From SG8-41 sp029864385 (GTDB lineage: Bacteria; Pseudomonadota; Gammaproteobacteria; Burkholderiales; SG8-41), in NCBI GenBank assembly GCA_029864385.1, contig JAOTTL010000110.1, positions 1-12,471 of the forward strand: a stretch of DNA of 12,471 nucleotides, read 5' to 3'. This document shows, one piece after another, positions 1 through 7,325 of the stretch. The translations under genes and the position numbers were made by a program. The notes below the pieces were generated by a model. The model was not told where the DNA came from. It was given only the letters and a program-made list of their open reading frames with translations, and made no database searches. Within the stretch, counting starts at the first letter, position 1. Each line of letters starts with the position of its first letter.

Positions 1-212
1 GAGTACTTACCGAACAGAATCTTGTCGCCGGCCTTGACGTCGAGCGGGCGCACTTTGCCCTCTTCGCTCACCTTGCCTTTGCCCACGGCAATGACCTCAC
101 CCTGATCGGGCTTCTCGGCCGCCGTGTCGGGAATGACGATGCCGGACGCAGTTTTGCGTTCCTCTTCCAACCGCCTGACGATGACGCGGTCGTGTAACGG
201 ACGAATCTTCAT
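1..212 (-). CDS. groES: GroES co-chaperonin (Hsp10), 5' part only
   Basis: The first 70 codons of GroES are present; the gene runs off the left edge, and groEL would be expected beyond it. The N-terminus reads MKIRPLHDRVIVRRLEEE, followed by the mobile-loop segment TASGIVIPD (about residues 22-30) and the GEVIAVGKGK strand, all characteristic of GroES. GroES caps the GroEL cage as a heptamer in the cytoplasm and is needed for ATP-driven protein folding. The start ATG (212-210) is set by a perfect AGGAGG at 226-221, eight bases upstream. A sigma-32-like promoter lies about 80 bases upstream, so expression is probably heat-inducible. Identification is very secure; only the 3' end is missing. 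Confidence 0.97.
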   Translation of the reverse strand, partial: MKIRPLHDRVIVRRLEEERKTASGIVIPDTAAEKPDQGEVIAVGKGKVSEEGKVRPLDVKAGDKILFGKY

Positions 213-261
213 AGCGAACACCTCCTGAACAGAAATGTCTTTTAAAAACAATGCGATTATT

Positions 262-280
262 GTTAGCAGGGACAGCTAAC
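262..280. promoter_or_regulatory. Short inverted repeat at the groES transcript start
   Basis: GTTAGC (262-267) and GCTAAC (275-280) form a perfect 6-bp inverted repeat with a 7-base centre. It lies just downstream of the predicted transcript start of groES, so it could be an operator or a hairpin at the 5' end of the mRNA. The TTAGC...GCTAA edges recall the HrcA operator CIRCE, but the inner ACTC/GAGT part and the CIRCE spacing are absent, so it is not a canonical CIRCE. Confidence 0.4.
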
Positions 281-289
281 TGTCTTCCT

Positions 290-316
290 TATGCGGGCGT
301 CTCGCCGATTTTCAAG
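290..316 (-). promoter_or_regulatory. sigma-32 (heat-shock) promoter of groES
   Basis: On the minus strand CTTGAAA (316-310) is followed after 12 bases by CCCGCATA (297-290). The known sigma-32 consensus is CTTGAAA, a spacer of about 11-16, then CCCCATNT, so both boxes match well. The predicted transcript would start near 283 and leave a leader of about 70 bases before groES. Position and match together make this a confident call, but the start site is inferred. Confidence 0.8.
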
Positions 317-503
317 TCCCCCCAGCCCTGGACGCTAGGGGCCGGGTCAAGTCGCCCGGTCGCGCCGGACGTTTTGGCACCGTTCAACGCGCGAGGGGGA
401 GCCTTCAGCTGCCCGCGTGATGACAGCCGGCCGCTTGGATCACGACACATCCACATCGTGTCGATTGGTAAAACGCGCCCCGGCAGCAGCTCTTGTTCGG
501 GCT

Positions 504-637
504 GCGCGGGTTGAGCGGCGTCCAGTGCCCGTTCGAACCCGCGCAGCTATTCCGGCGCTCTGCGTCCGGGGGCGCGGGTTGAGGGGCATCCAGTGTCCGT
601 TCGAACCCGCGCAGCTATTCCGGCGCTTTGCGTCCGG
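504..637. repeat. Tandem pair of 66-bp palindrome-containing repeats
   Basis: Two copies, 504-569 and 572-637, match at 62 of 66 positions by my alignment. Each copy contains a 9-bp inverted repeat, GCGCGGGTT...AACCCGCGC (504-512/536-544 in copy 1). Copy 2 runs into a second palindrome: GCTATTCCGG (614-623) pairs with CCGGAATAGC (634-643), and the inner CGC/GCG extends the stem. The pair fills the region directly before the hydrolase promoter. No protein in it is convincing. It could be a duplicated regulatory region or a small dispersed palindromic element; a genome-wide search would tell which. Confidence 0.85.
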
Positions 638-655
638 AATAGCAGAACTTATACT
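628..655 (+). promoter_or_regulatory. Probable sigma-70 promoter of the hydrolase gene
   Basis: TTGCGT (628-633), a 16-base spacer and TATACT (650-655) make a plausible -35/-10 pair; the -10 matches TATAAT at five of six positions, the -35 at three. Transcription would begin near 662, about 37 bases before the hydrolase ATG. The -35 falls in the loop and the spacer in the right arm of the 614-643 palindrome, so a protein bound there would interfere with polymerase. Confidence 0.5.
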
Positions 656-698
656 GCGTCTTCCCATTCCAAAATCGCACGTTCAAATCGGGGAGCTC

Positions 699-1493
699 AT
701 GAAAATCAAGGCAAACGGCATCGACATCAATTACGAGATCGAGGGCGAGGGTCCGTGGGTCACGATGAGTCACTCGCTGGCTTGCAATCTCCATATGTGG
801 GACGACCAGATGCCCGTTCTCACGAAGAAATACAAGGTACTGCGCTTCGACACCCGCGGCCACGGGCAGTCGGACGCCCCTGCCGGCGAGTACACCCTGG
901 AGCAGCTGGCCGATGATGCGAAAGCCCTGCTCGACGCGCTCCAGATCAGGCAGACCCACTGGGTAGGGCTTTCGATGGGCGGGATGATCGCACAGGCCTT
1001 CGCGCTCAAGTATCCCGGCGTCTTTCAGAGCATGGTGCTCGCGGACACGACCAGCCGTCGTCCGCCCGACGCTGCCAAGATGTGGGGCGACCGTATTACT
1101 GCAGCCCAGGAAAAAGGCATGGACGCCCTTGTGGAAAACACGCTCGCGCGCTGGTTTACCGAGCCGTACCGAAGAACGCGCAAGGATGTCATGGAGCGCA
1201 TCACAAAGGACATTCGCAGCACTCCCGTCGCCGGTTTCGCCGGTTGCTGCCAGGCCATCTCGAAGGTCGATTACCTCGACCGCCTGAAGGAGATCAAGAT
1301 CCCCTCGCTCATCATGGTCGGCGAGCACGATCACGGAACGCCGCCGGAGGCGGCGCGTGCCATTCAGCAGAATCTTGCGGGATCAGAGCTAAGGATCATC
1401 CCTTCTGCCGCACACCTTTCCAACATCGAGCAGGCGCAGATCTTCAACGACGCGATGATGGGCTTTCTCGGACGCGCCTCCAAGCTGACCTAG
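699..1493 (+). CDS. Alpha/beta hydrolase, 3-oxoadipate enol-lactonase (PcaD)-like
   Basis: A 264-residue single-domain alpha/beta hydrolase. The nucleophile elbow is GLSMGG with Ser92; Asp211 (VGEHDHGTP) and His239 (AAHLSNIEQ) complete the catalytic triad, and HSLA near residue 25 fits the oxyanion strand. Length and motifs resemble PcaD, which opens beta-ketoadipate enol-lactone in the protocatechuate pathway, but no other pca genes are in the window, so the substrate is uncertain. Related hydrolases act on other lactones and esters. I chose the ATG at 699 because the fold starts there (MKIKANGIDINYE) and GGGGAG lies at 690-695; the frame stays open further upstream through repeat DNA without protein character. 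No signal peptide, so cytoplasmic. It diverges from groES and converges on the MFS gene, with only 11 bases between the two stop codons. Confidence 0.88.
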   Translation: MKIKANGIDINYEIEGEGPWVTMSHSLACNLHMWDDQMPVLTKKYKVLRFDTRGHGQSDAPAGEYTLEQLADDAKALLDALQIRQTHWVGLSMGGMIAQAFALKYPGVFQSMVLADTTSRRPPDAAKMWGDRITAAQEKGMDALVENTLARWFTEPYRRTRKDVMERITKDIRSTPVAGFAGCCQAISKVDYLDRLKEIKIPSLIMVGEHDHGTPPEAARAIQQNLAGSELRIIPSAAHLSNIEQAQIFNDAMMGFLGRASKLT

Positions 1494-1504
1494 TCACATC
1501 GTCT

Positions 1505-2650
1505 TCAGGCGTTGCGCGCGCTGGTGCGGTGTGTGTAGACGCTGCCTGAAAGCAGGAGCATCGAGATCGATGCAAAGACGGGCACGAAGCCGAGTGCTGT
1601 TCCGATGGCCCCGAAAGTCACCGGCACCACCAGGTGCACCACGTTGTTGAACATTACCCGCACGCCGGCGCCTTCCGATTGACGACCCGGCGGCGTGAGG
1701 CTGTAGATCAGGGATCCGGAAATCGGCTGGCCGCAGCCGCAGCCCAGCCCAAGCACGAATGCAACTCCCGCCAGCAGGAACGGGTTCTCGAGCAGGGGAA
1801 AGAGCAGAAAGGTGAGACCACCCACGCCGATGGCGTAGATCAGCACGTCTGTCTCGGCAAACCGGCGCACGAGCCACGGCAACACGACGCGTATCGCGAG
1901 GACGCCTCCGGCGAAAGTGCCCACCACGATCCCGATCGTCGAGGCGGACAGCCCGATCGCGTGGCCGTAGATCGGGAAGTAGAGCTGGTAAAGATCAAAT
2001 GCCGCGGAGATGAGGCCGCTCGCGATGAAGCTGGTCCGCAGTTTCGGGATGCGCAGTAGGTCGAGCGCGTTCTTTTTCTCGATCCCTCCTTTCGTCCCCG
2101 CGGTGGCCTTCGGCAAGAAATCGGGCCTGAGCCACAGCAGCAGCGCCGGCACTATCGTGCACAGGGCGAGCGCCAGATACGCCGGGATGTGCCCCAGGTA
2201 ATCGATGGAAAATCCCGCGATGAGCGGACCGCACAGCGCAGCGAGGGAAAATCCGATGCTCACCCAGGTGTAGTTGCGCACGCGGTTCTCGGCGCCGCCG
2301 ATTGCGCCCGCCGTGCCGTGCACGGCAACAAAAAAGAACTGGAAGGACGTGCCCAGCACGACGGCGGAAACGTAAAGCGTCGTCAATCCCGGGAAGAAGT
2401 AAGGCAGAAGCAGGCCGGCGCCGGTGCCCACTGTTCCCGCAAGCATCGGCAAGCGCGGGCCAACGCGGTCCACGAGCTGCCCGGCATAAATCGCCAGGAA
2501 CATCGGGCACAGCGCATAGAGCCCGATGATGATTCCCACTACGAACTGCCCGGCCCCCAATTCGAGCGCGTAGAGCGGCATCAGCACACGGCTTCCGGAA
2601 AAGCCGGCGTGGTTCATCACGCAGAGCAGCGTTACGAGGTAGATCGCCAT
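1505..2650 (-). CDS. Major facilitator superfamily (MFS) transporter
   Basis: A 381-residue, very hydrophobic protein with about 12 membrane segments. The loop after the second helix carries the MFS motif A (GQLVDRVGPRLP, residues 57-68). A central cytoplasmic stretch near 195-215 (LPKATAGTKGGIEKKNA) separates the two six-helix halves. Such proteins move small molecules through the inner membrane using the proton gradient; efflux is a reasonable guess, but nothing seen fixes the substrate. The frame is open up to 2818, but the upstream residues are arginine/serine-rich and unlike a transporter, so I start at the ATG at 2650, where the first helix begins; the ribosome site there is weak. A TAAAAT box at 2715-2710 could be its -10. 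It is a single gene convergent with the hydrolase. Confidence 0.85.
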   Translation of the reverse strand: MAIYLVTLLCVMNHAGFSGSRVLMPLYALELGAGQFVVGIIIGLYALCPMFLAIYAGQLVDRVGPRLPMLAGTVGTGAGLLLPYFFPGLTTLYVSAVVLGTSFQFFFVAVHGTAGAIGGAENRVRNYTWVSIGFSLAALCGPLIAGFSIDYLGHIPAYLALALCTIVPALLLWLRPDFLPKATAGTKGGIEKKNALDLLRIPKLRTSFIASGLISAAFDLYQLYFPIYGHAIGLSASTIGIVVGTFAGGVLAIRVVLPWLVRRFAETDVLIYAIGVGGLTFLLFPLLENPFLLAGVAFVLGLGCGCGQPISGSLIYSLTPPGRQSEGAGVRVMFNNVVHLVVPVTFGAIGTALGFVPVFASISMLLLSGSVYTHRTSARNA

Positions 2651-3021
2651 CCGAGAGGGCGCGAACCGCCGGCCAGCGCGGGCGCACCTGGAGTGAGAAT
2701 CCGGCGCACATTTTACCGCGCCCAAGAAAAGAAAGACGTCGGACTCCGTATTGTGGCCATTTTTTTCTCTATGACATTCGTGCGTTTCAGAGCTCGATGA
2801 CCAAAATATGGACGCCAACTCCAGCCGCCAATAAAGTCGCTGCGCGCGCGCCGCGCCTATTCCCGCGGCAAGAGCGCGGGGAATTGCTAGTTAAACGCGC
2901 CCGCGCGGTGCTGCCAAAGAACGCTCTACTAAGACGCCTGGATCGAGTTGAATCCGTACGAGCACAGACGCCGTATACCGGGTGGAGTCGCAATTCTTGA
3001 CCAGACTAACTTAACCAAGCG
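2651..3021. other. Gene-poor interval between MFS gene and terminator
   Basis: About 370 bases without a convincing protein gene. On the minus strand, TAAAAT (2715-2710) flanked by GGCGC/GCGCC is a weak candidate promoter for the MFS gene. On the plus strand a 67-codon frame (2797-3000) ends 22 bases before a strong terminator, but it has no good ribosome site, mixed codon use and no family I recognise. The stretch could hold a small plus-strand RNA; I see no tRNA or rRNA. Confidence 0.5.
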
Positions 3022-3050
3022 CAAAAACCCCGCCGAGGGGGTTTTTGTTT
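3022..3050. terminator. Bidirectional intrinsic terminator
   Basis: AAAAACCCC (3023-3031) pairs with GGGGTTTTT (3038-3046) around a six-base loop. On the minus strand it lies about 17 bases after the egtD stop and ends in five T, so it terminates egtD. On the plus strand the T tract is longer (TTTTTGTTTT), which implies a rightward transcript coming from the gene-poor interval on the left. Confidence 0.85.
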
Positions 3051-3062
3051 TACTCGCCTGTC

Positions 3063-4040
3063 CTAGCCCGGGACAGTGAGATAGTGGACGGAAAATAACT
3101 CCTGGGCGTCGGTCCAGCAAGTTTGCGCGACGAATCCCGCCCTCCGTGCCAGGTCCTGAAACTCTGCGATCGAGTACTTGCAGGAATTTTCGGTGTGTAT
3201 GGTCTCGCCCCGGCGGAAGATAAACGTTCGATCCGCGATCGCCACCTGCTGGTCCCGCAGGCTTTCCAAGTGCATCTCGATGCGGCCCAGCTCCGCGTTG
3301 TAGAAAGCGCGGTGCCGGAACGCGGTAATGTCGATGCTTGCGCCCAACTCACGGTTGATGCGCGCGAGCAGATTCAGATTGAATTGTGCGGTGACGCCCT
3401 GAGCATCGTCGTAGGCTGCCTGTAACAACGCAGGGTCTTTCTTGAGATCGACCCCGACCAGCATGGCTCCACCCGGCCGGGCGACCGTGCATGCGTTCTT
3501 GAGGAAAGCCAGCGCTTCGGGCACAGTGAAGTTGCCGATGGTCGAGCCCGGGAAATAGATTACGCGCCGGTGTTCCCGGAACCGGTCAAGGCCGGGCAGT
3601 GCGAAGGGACGCGAATAATCGGCGCAAACCGCGATGACGGCGACCGCGGGGAACGCGCGGGCAAGCTCCGCCGACCAACCTGTCAACTGCGCGGAGGCAA
3701 TGTCGATGGGCACGTAGGCCACCGGCGTTAGCACTCCGATCAGGATACGGGTCTTGCGGCCACTGCCACTGCCGTACTCGATCAGAACGCAGCCCGGACC
3801 GAGATGCTGCGCCATCTCATGCGCCTTGTCCTGCATGAGCGCGACTTCGGTACGAGTCGGATAGTACTCCGGCAGCTCGCAAATCGCCTCGAACAACTCC
3901 GATCCGCGTTCGTCGTAAAAGAATTTCGGGGGAAGGGCCTTCTGGCTCCGGGACAGGCCGGCGATCACTTCCTGACGGAAGTCGCCCGCATCCGGGCGCC
4001 GATCATGATAGAAAACGCGTGAAGTGGTGCTTCGCACCAT
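3063..4040 (-). CDS. egtD: L-histidine N-alpha-methyltransferase (EgtD)
   Basis: EgtD transfers three methyl groups from S-adenosylmethionine to histidine, giving hercynine, the first intermediate of ergothioneine; it is a cytoplasmic enzyme. The protein has 325 residues, close to the usual ~320. Visible family marks are PPKFFYDERGSELF (38-51), the SAM-binding EYGSGSGRK (88-96), PGSTIGNF (164-171) and TENSCKYS near 283-290. By comparison with the known mycobacterial enzyme, Asn170, Glu284 and Ser286 fit the histidine-binding residues. The start is the ATG at 4040, set by AGGAGG at 4052-4047 with a six-base gap; an ATG further upstream (4073) has no such site. EgtB, the usual neighbour, is absent, so full ergothioneine synthesis needs genes elsewhere or the product here is hercynine. 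The PBP7-like gene lies 85 bases upstream on the same strand. Confidence 0.92.
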   Translation of the reverse strand: MVRSTTSRVFYHDRRPDAGDFRQEVIAGLSRSQKALPPKFFYDERGSELFEAICELPEYYPTRTEVALMQDKAHEMAQHLGPGCVLIEYGSGSGRKTRILIGVLTPVAYVPIDIASAQLTGWSAELARAFPAVAVIAVCADYSRPFALPGLDRFREHRRVIYFPGSTIGNFTVPEALAFLKNACTVARPGGAMLVGVDLKKDPALLQAAYDDAQGVTAQFNLNLLARINRELGASIDITAFRHRAFYNAELGRIEMHLESLRDQQVAIADRTFIFRRGETIHTENSCKYSIAEFQDLARRAGFVAQTCWTDAQELFSVHYLTVPG

Positions 4041-4046
4041 CGATAA

Positions 4047-4052
4047 CCTCCT
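4047..4052 (-). promoter_or_regulatory. Ribosome binding site deciding the egtD start
   Basis: A perfect AGGAGG on the minus strand, six bases before the ATG at 4040. It favours that start over the in-frame ATG at 4073, which would place this site inside the coding region. Confidence 0.8.
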
Positions 4053-4090
4053 CGGCGCGGTCCCGAGGGGCACCGCGGCATTCTTATGGG

Positions 4091-4109
4091 ACGGCGTCCG
4101 GGACGCCGT
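4091..4109. repeat. Perfect 9-bp inverted repeat between PBP7-like gene and egtD
   Basis: ACGGCGTCC (4091-4099) and GGACGCCGT (4101-4109) flank a single base, so the RNA would form a short, very stable hairpin. No T tract follows on either strand, so it is not a standard intrinsic terminator. It may slow or process read-through from the PBP7-like gene into egtD, or serve as a binding site for a dimeric protein. Confidence 0.6.
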
Positions 4110-4125
4110 GGCGCTGCGCTACCGG

Positions 4126-4977
4126 TCAGCTGCCGGCAGACTCACGTGAGACGTGGCTTTTCATCCATCTTCTGATGCGGTTCGCGTCCCCGATCCGGGT
4201 GAGCTTGCCCCATGAGTCGAGCAGCACAATGATAACCGGCTTCGACATGATCGTGGCCTGAAGCACCAGGCAGCGGCCCGCTTCACTGATGTAGCCGGTC
4301 TTGGATAGGCCAATTTCCCAGTGCCGGTTCTTGACCAGACGATTGGAGTTCGAGAAGTGCAGCTTCCTACCGCTAGACAGCGTGACCGTGTACTGCGAAT
4401 CGGTGGTGAATTCGCGGATGAGGGGATAGCCATGTGCCGCCCGCACGAGGCGCGCCAGGTTTTCCGCAGTCGACACATTGGCGCTCGAGAGGCCCGTGCC
4501 GTCCACGAACTCGGTGTGCCACATGCCGAGCTCGGTCGCCTTGCGGTTCATCGCCGCCACGAACGCGCTCCGGCCCCCCGGGTGGGCGCGGCTCAAGGCG
4601 GCAGCGGCCCGGTTCTCGGACGCCATCAGTGCCAACCTGAGCAGGTCACCGCGCGTGAGCATCGCGCCGACGCGGAGGCGCGAGCGTGTGTACTTGACCT
4701 TGTCCACGTCCTCCTTGGTAATCACCACCATCTCGCTGAGCGGAAGCTGTGCGTCGAGCGCCACCATTGCCGTCATCAGCTTGGTGATCGACGCGATCGG
4801 CGCCACCGCGTCGATGTTCTTCGCGTAGAGCACGCGCTCGCCGTCCTGCTCCAGCACGAGCGCAGTGGACGATTTGAGGTTGAGCGCCGCCGGGCGAATG
4901 ACGATCGGTTGCCTCTGGGCATACGCAGCGGACGAGATTGCCAGACCCAGCATAACGGCAACAATTAATGGCTTCAG
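4126..4977 (-). CDS. pbpG: D-alanyl-D-alanine endopeptidase, PBP7-like (serine peptidase S11)
   Basis: A low-molecular-weight penicillin-binding protein of peptidase family S11, acting in the periplasm to cut peptide cross-links in peptidoglycan. Counting from the CTG start (283 residues), the three active-site motifs are SITK (63-66), SEN (120-122) and KTG (226-228), in the usual order and spacing. A signal peptide MKPLIVAVMLGLAISSAAYA is cut before Gln21. An in-frame ATG at 5022 would add 15 residues, but it has no ribosome site and lies only about 9 bases from the predicted transcript start, whereas CTG 4977 has GGGGAGGG four bases before it and gives a standard signal peptide. PBP7 (pbpG) is the best match; a DacA-type carboxypeptidase is less likely because no C-terminal anchor region is visible. 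Confidence 0.88.
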   Translation of the reverse strand: MKPLIVAVMLGLAISSAAYAQRQPIVIRPAALNLKSSTALVLEQDGERVLYAKNIDAVAPIASITKLMTAMVALDAQLPLSEMVVITKEDVDKVKYTRSRLRVGAMLTRGDLLRLALMASENRAAAALSRAHPGGRSAFVAAMNRKATELGMWHTEFVDGTGLSSANVSTAENLARLVRAAHGYPLIREFTTDSQYTVTLSSGRKLHFSNSNRLVKNRHWEIGLSKTGYISEAGRCLVLQATIMSKPVIIVLLDSWGKLTRIGDANRIRRWMKSHVSRESAGS

Positions 4978-5037
4978 GCTACCCTCCCCTATGCGGCTTG
5001 CGGCAGGCCGCAGTATGAACATGCTGAATTACGCTAA

Positions 5038-5066
5038 AAAATACCGGGTTAGCGCCAACTTATCAA
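5038..5066 (-). promoter_or_regulatory. sigma-70 promoter of the PBP7-like gene
   Basis: TTGATA (5066-5061) and TATTTT (5043-5038) are separated by exactly 17 bases on the minus strand. Transcription would start near 5031, leaving about 54 bases before the CTG start at 4977. CCAACT (5055-5060) and AGTTGG (5080-5085) form a 6-bp inverted repeat around the -35, a possible operator. Confidence 0.65.
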
Positions 5067-5121
5067 CCAATTTTTTAACAGTTGGGGGGTAAAGGGCAGA
5101 TGGGGCCGGGGGGGACCCCTC

Positions 5122-5164
5122 AAAAAACCTCTCCTGGGGACAGTGTGAGTGGTCCCGGCGGAGG
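5122..5164 (-). terminator. Intrinsic terminator of the Atm1-type ABC gene
   Basis: On the minus strand CCTCC (5164-5160) and GGGAC (5156-5152 read on minus) pair with GTCCC (5141-5137) and GGAGAGG (5134-5128), giving a stem with one bulged region, followed at once by six T (5127-5122). It lies about 45 bases after the ABC stop codon and before the promoter of the PBP7-like gene, so it separates the two transcripts. Confidence 0.6.
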
Positions 5165-5207
5165 TGAAAGAGAAGCCAGCACAATCACCCGCTTAGCACA
5201 CGGCACG

Positions 5208-7049
5208 CTAACCTGCCGCGAGCCGCGCCTCGGCCGCGGCCTTCTCATGCGCCGCCGCTTCTTGCTGCAGCGCCCACATACGCGCGTAAGCGCCGCCCTG
5301 CCCCAGCAGCTCGCGATGCGTGCCACGCTCGACGATGCGCCCGCCCTCGAGCACCAGGATCTGATCGGCGTCCATCACGGTCGAGAGGCGATGCGCAATC
5401 ACGAGCGTCGTGTGGCCGCGCGCGATCCGCGCAAGTTCTTCCTGGATGCCCTGCTCCGTCGCGGAATCGAGCGCCGAGGTCGCCTCGTCGAATATCAGGA
5501 TGCGCGGATTTTTCAGGATGGCCCGGGCGATCGCGACGCGTTGCTTCTCCCCCCCAGAGAGCTTCAAACCGCGCTCGCCAACCGTTGCCTCGTACTGCTC
5601 CGGCAGACTTTCGACGAATTCGTGAATGTGTGCCGTCTTTGCTGCCCCGACGACCTCCTCGCGCGTCGCGTCGGGCCGCCCGTACTGGATGTTGTAGTAG
5701 ATGGTGTCATTGAACAGCACGGTGTCCTGCGGCACGATCCCGATCGCCGCGCGCAAGCTTGTCTGCGCCACGTCTCGGACGTCAACGCCGTTAACGGTGA
5801 TGCGGCCTGCCGAGATGTCGTAGAAGCGGTAGAGCAGCCGCGCGAGCGTTGACTTGCCTGCGCCGCTCGCCCCCACCACCGCGACCTTGTGCCCCGGGGG
5901 TATCTCAAAGCTCACCCCAAACAGGATCTGGCGCCGCGGATCGTACGAAAAGTCCACGCCCTCGAAGCGCACACGGGCTGCCCCCGGCGGCAGCGAGGTT
6001 GCGCCCGGGCGGTCCTCGATCTCACGGTTTTCCTCGAGCAGCCGGAACATGCGGTCCATATCGATCAGCGACTGCTTAATCTCCCGGTACACCATCCCGA
6101 GGAAGTTGAGCGGAATGTAAAGCTGGATCAGCAGGCCGTTCACGAGGACCAGATCACCCAGCGTGAGGGTGCGCGCCGCCACCCCTTCCGCCGCCAGGAT
6201 CATGAGCAACGTCACCGCCACCGCGATGATGATGCTCTGGCCGATGTTGAGCAGCCCGAGCGAGGCTTCGCTTTGCACGGCCGCTGACTCGTACTGATCG
6301 AGGTGCTCGTCGTAGCGCCGGGCCTCGTACTCCTCGTTGTTGAAGTACTTCACAGTCTCGTAATTGAGCAGGCTGTCGATCGCGCGTGTGTTGGCCCTTG
6401 AGTCAAGCTCGTTGGCCCGGCGGCGGATGCCGATCCGCCACTCGCTTACCGTGAACGTGAACGCGAGGTAAACGATGACCGCGGCAAAGGTGACACCCAC
6501 GAAACGCCAGTCGAACTTCGCATACAACACTGCGGCGACGAGCCCGAACTCGAGGATCACCGGGATAATCGAGAACAGCATGTAGGACAGCAGCGTCGAG
6601 ATGCCACGCGAGCCGCGCTCGATATCGCGCGAGACCCCACCGGTCTGGCGCTCGAGGTGGAACCTGAGCGAGAGCGAGTGCAGATGCCGGAACACGTTGA
6701 GGCCAATTCGCCGGATCGCGCGTTGCGTCACGCGCACGAACACGAGATCGCGCAGCTCGGCGAACAGCGTCGTCGAAAGCCGCAAACCCCCGTAGGCAAC
6801 CAGCAGGGCGAACGGGACCGCGATCACCGCGCGCGCCGGCTCGAGCGCATCCACCACCTCCTTCAGCACCAGCGGCACGCCCACGTTCGCGAGCTTTGCT
6901 GCGATGAGGCAGGCAAGCGCGAGCAGGACGCGCCAGCGGTATTCCCAGAGATAAGGCAGGAGCATCGGGACGACGCGCCACTCGCGGCCGCGGGAAGGTG
7001 CGCTGCGCGCGGGCGGCGCTGCGGCATGGGCTGCGTTTTGAGTGCTCAT
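5208..7049 (-). CDS. Atm1/HMT1-type ABC half-transporter (membrane + ATPase fusion)
   Basis: A 613-residue fusion of a six-helix ABC exporter membrane domain (about 27-330) and a nucleotide-binding domain (about 358-590). The ATPase has Walker A GASGAGKST (393-401), signature LSGGEKQ (498-504), Walker B ILIFDE (517-522) and the switch His553 (IAHRLST). Segments NYETVKYFNNEEYE (229-242) and YIPLNFLG (311-318) are typical of the Atm1/HMT1 subfamily. It would work as an inner-membrane homodimer. Characterised bacterial relatives export glutathione conjugates and help resist heavy metals, and mitochondrial Atm1 serves Fe-S assembly; which applies here cannot be read from the sequence. The ATG at 7049 starts a disordered Ala/Pro-rich tail before the first helix; its ribosome site is weak. 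Its own terminator follows, so it seems to be a single-gene transcript. Confidence 0.92.
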   Translation of the reverse strand: MSTQNAAHAAAPPARSAPSRGREWRVVPMLLPYLWEYRWRVLLALACLIAAKLANVGVPLVLKEVVDALEPARAVIAVPFALLVAYGGLRLSTTLFAELRDLVFVRVTQRAIRRIGLNVFRHLHSLSLRFHLERQTGGVSRDIERGSRGISTLLSYMLFSIIPVILEFGLVAAVLYAKFDWRFVGVTFAAVIVYLAFTFTVSEWRIGIRRRANELDSRANTRAIDSLLNYETVKYFNNEEYEARRYDEHLDQYESAAVQSEASLGLLNIGQSIIIAVAVTLLMILAAEGVAARTLTLGDLVLVNGLLIQLYIPLNFLGMVYREIKQSLIDMDRMFRLLEENREIEDRPGATSLPPGAARVRFEGVDFSYDPRRQILFGVSFEIPPGHKVAVVGASGAGKSTLARLLYRFYDISAGRITVNGVDVRDVAQTSLRAAIGIVPQDTVLFNDTIYYNIQYGRPDATREEVVGAAKTAHIHEFVESLPEQYEATVGERGLKLSGGEKQRVAIARAILKNPRILIFDEATSALDSATEQGIQEELARIARGHTTLVIAHRLSTVMDADQILVLEGGRIVERGTHRELLGQGGAYARMWALQQEAAAHEKAAAEARLAAG

Positions 7050-7224
7050 GAAGCTCAGGTCAGCGCACGCACGCGGGCGGACCCTTCAGGCAACGGCAGA
7101 GCCGGGCCCGCGCGCCTCTGCGCCGTCGAGCCAGCGCGCGCCGGCAAAGACGGCGCCCCTGGTGATAAATGTGCGAGCGGCGCCGCTGCGCCGCCCGTGA
7201 CGGTGGCGGATGGCATCGTGACGA

Positions 7225-7244
7225 AATACCGCCTAATCGTAACA
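7225..7244 (-). promoter_or_regulatory. Motif shared with the ybhP upstream region (copy 1)
   Basis: On the minus strand this reads TGTTACGATTAGGCGGTATT and matches the 20-base motif at 9769-9788 at 15 positions. It lies 176 bases before the ABC start. TACGAT could be a -10, but no good -35 is visible, so it may equally be a regulator site. Confidence 0.3.
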
Positions 7245-7325
7245 TGGGGCGCGCGAGCATCTTTTGTGGCAGCGCGCCTCGCCATCGGACCGCTGATGTC
7301 GCCCAGCCGCGAAATCCTCGAGTAC

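Noticed and set aside
504..550. GTTCGAACCC resembling a tRNA T-arm
   Set aside because: The arms pair as one long hairpin with GCGCGGGTT rather than a cloverleaf; no acceptor, D or anticodon stems can be placed, and the segment is repeated in tandem.
251..698. Plus-strand frames starting at 251 and 417, the latter extending the hydrolase by 94 codons
   Set aside because: They translate promoter and repeat DNA into Arg/Ala/Pro-rich sequence with no family likeness; the hydrolase fold begins exactly at 699.
2651..2818. N-terminal extension of the MFS transporter to 2818
   Set aside because: The added 56 residues are polar, Cys/Arg/Ser-rich and unlike the start of an MFS protein, and the candidate -10 would lie inside them.
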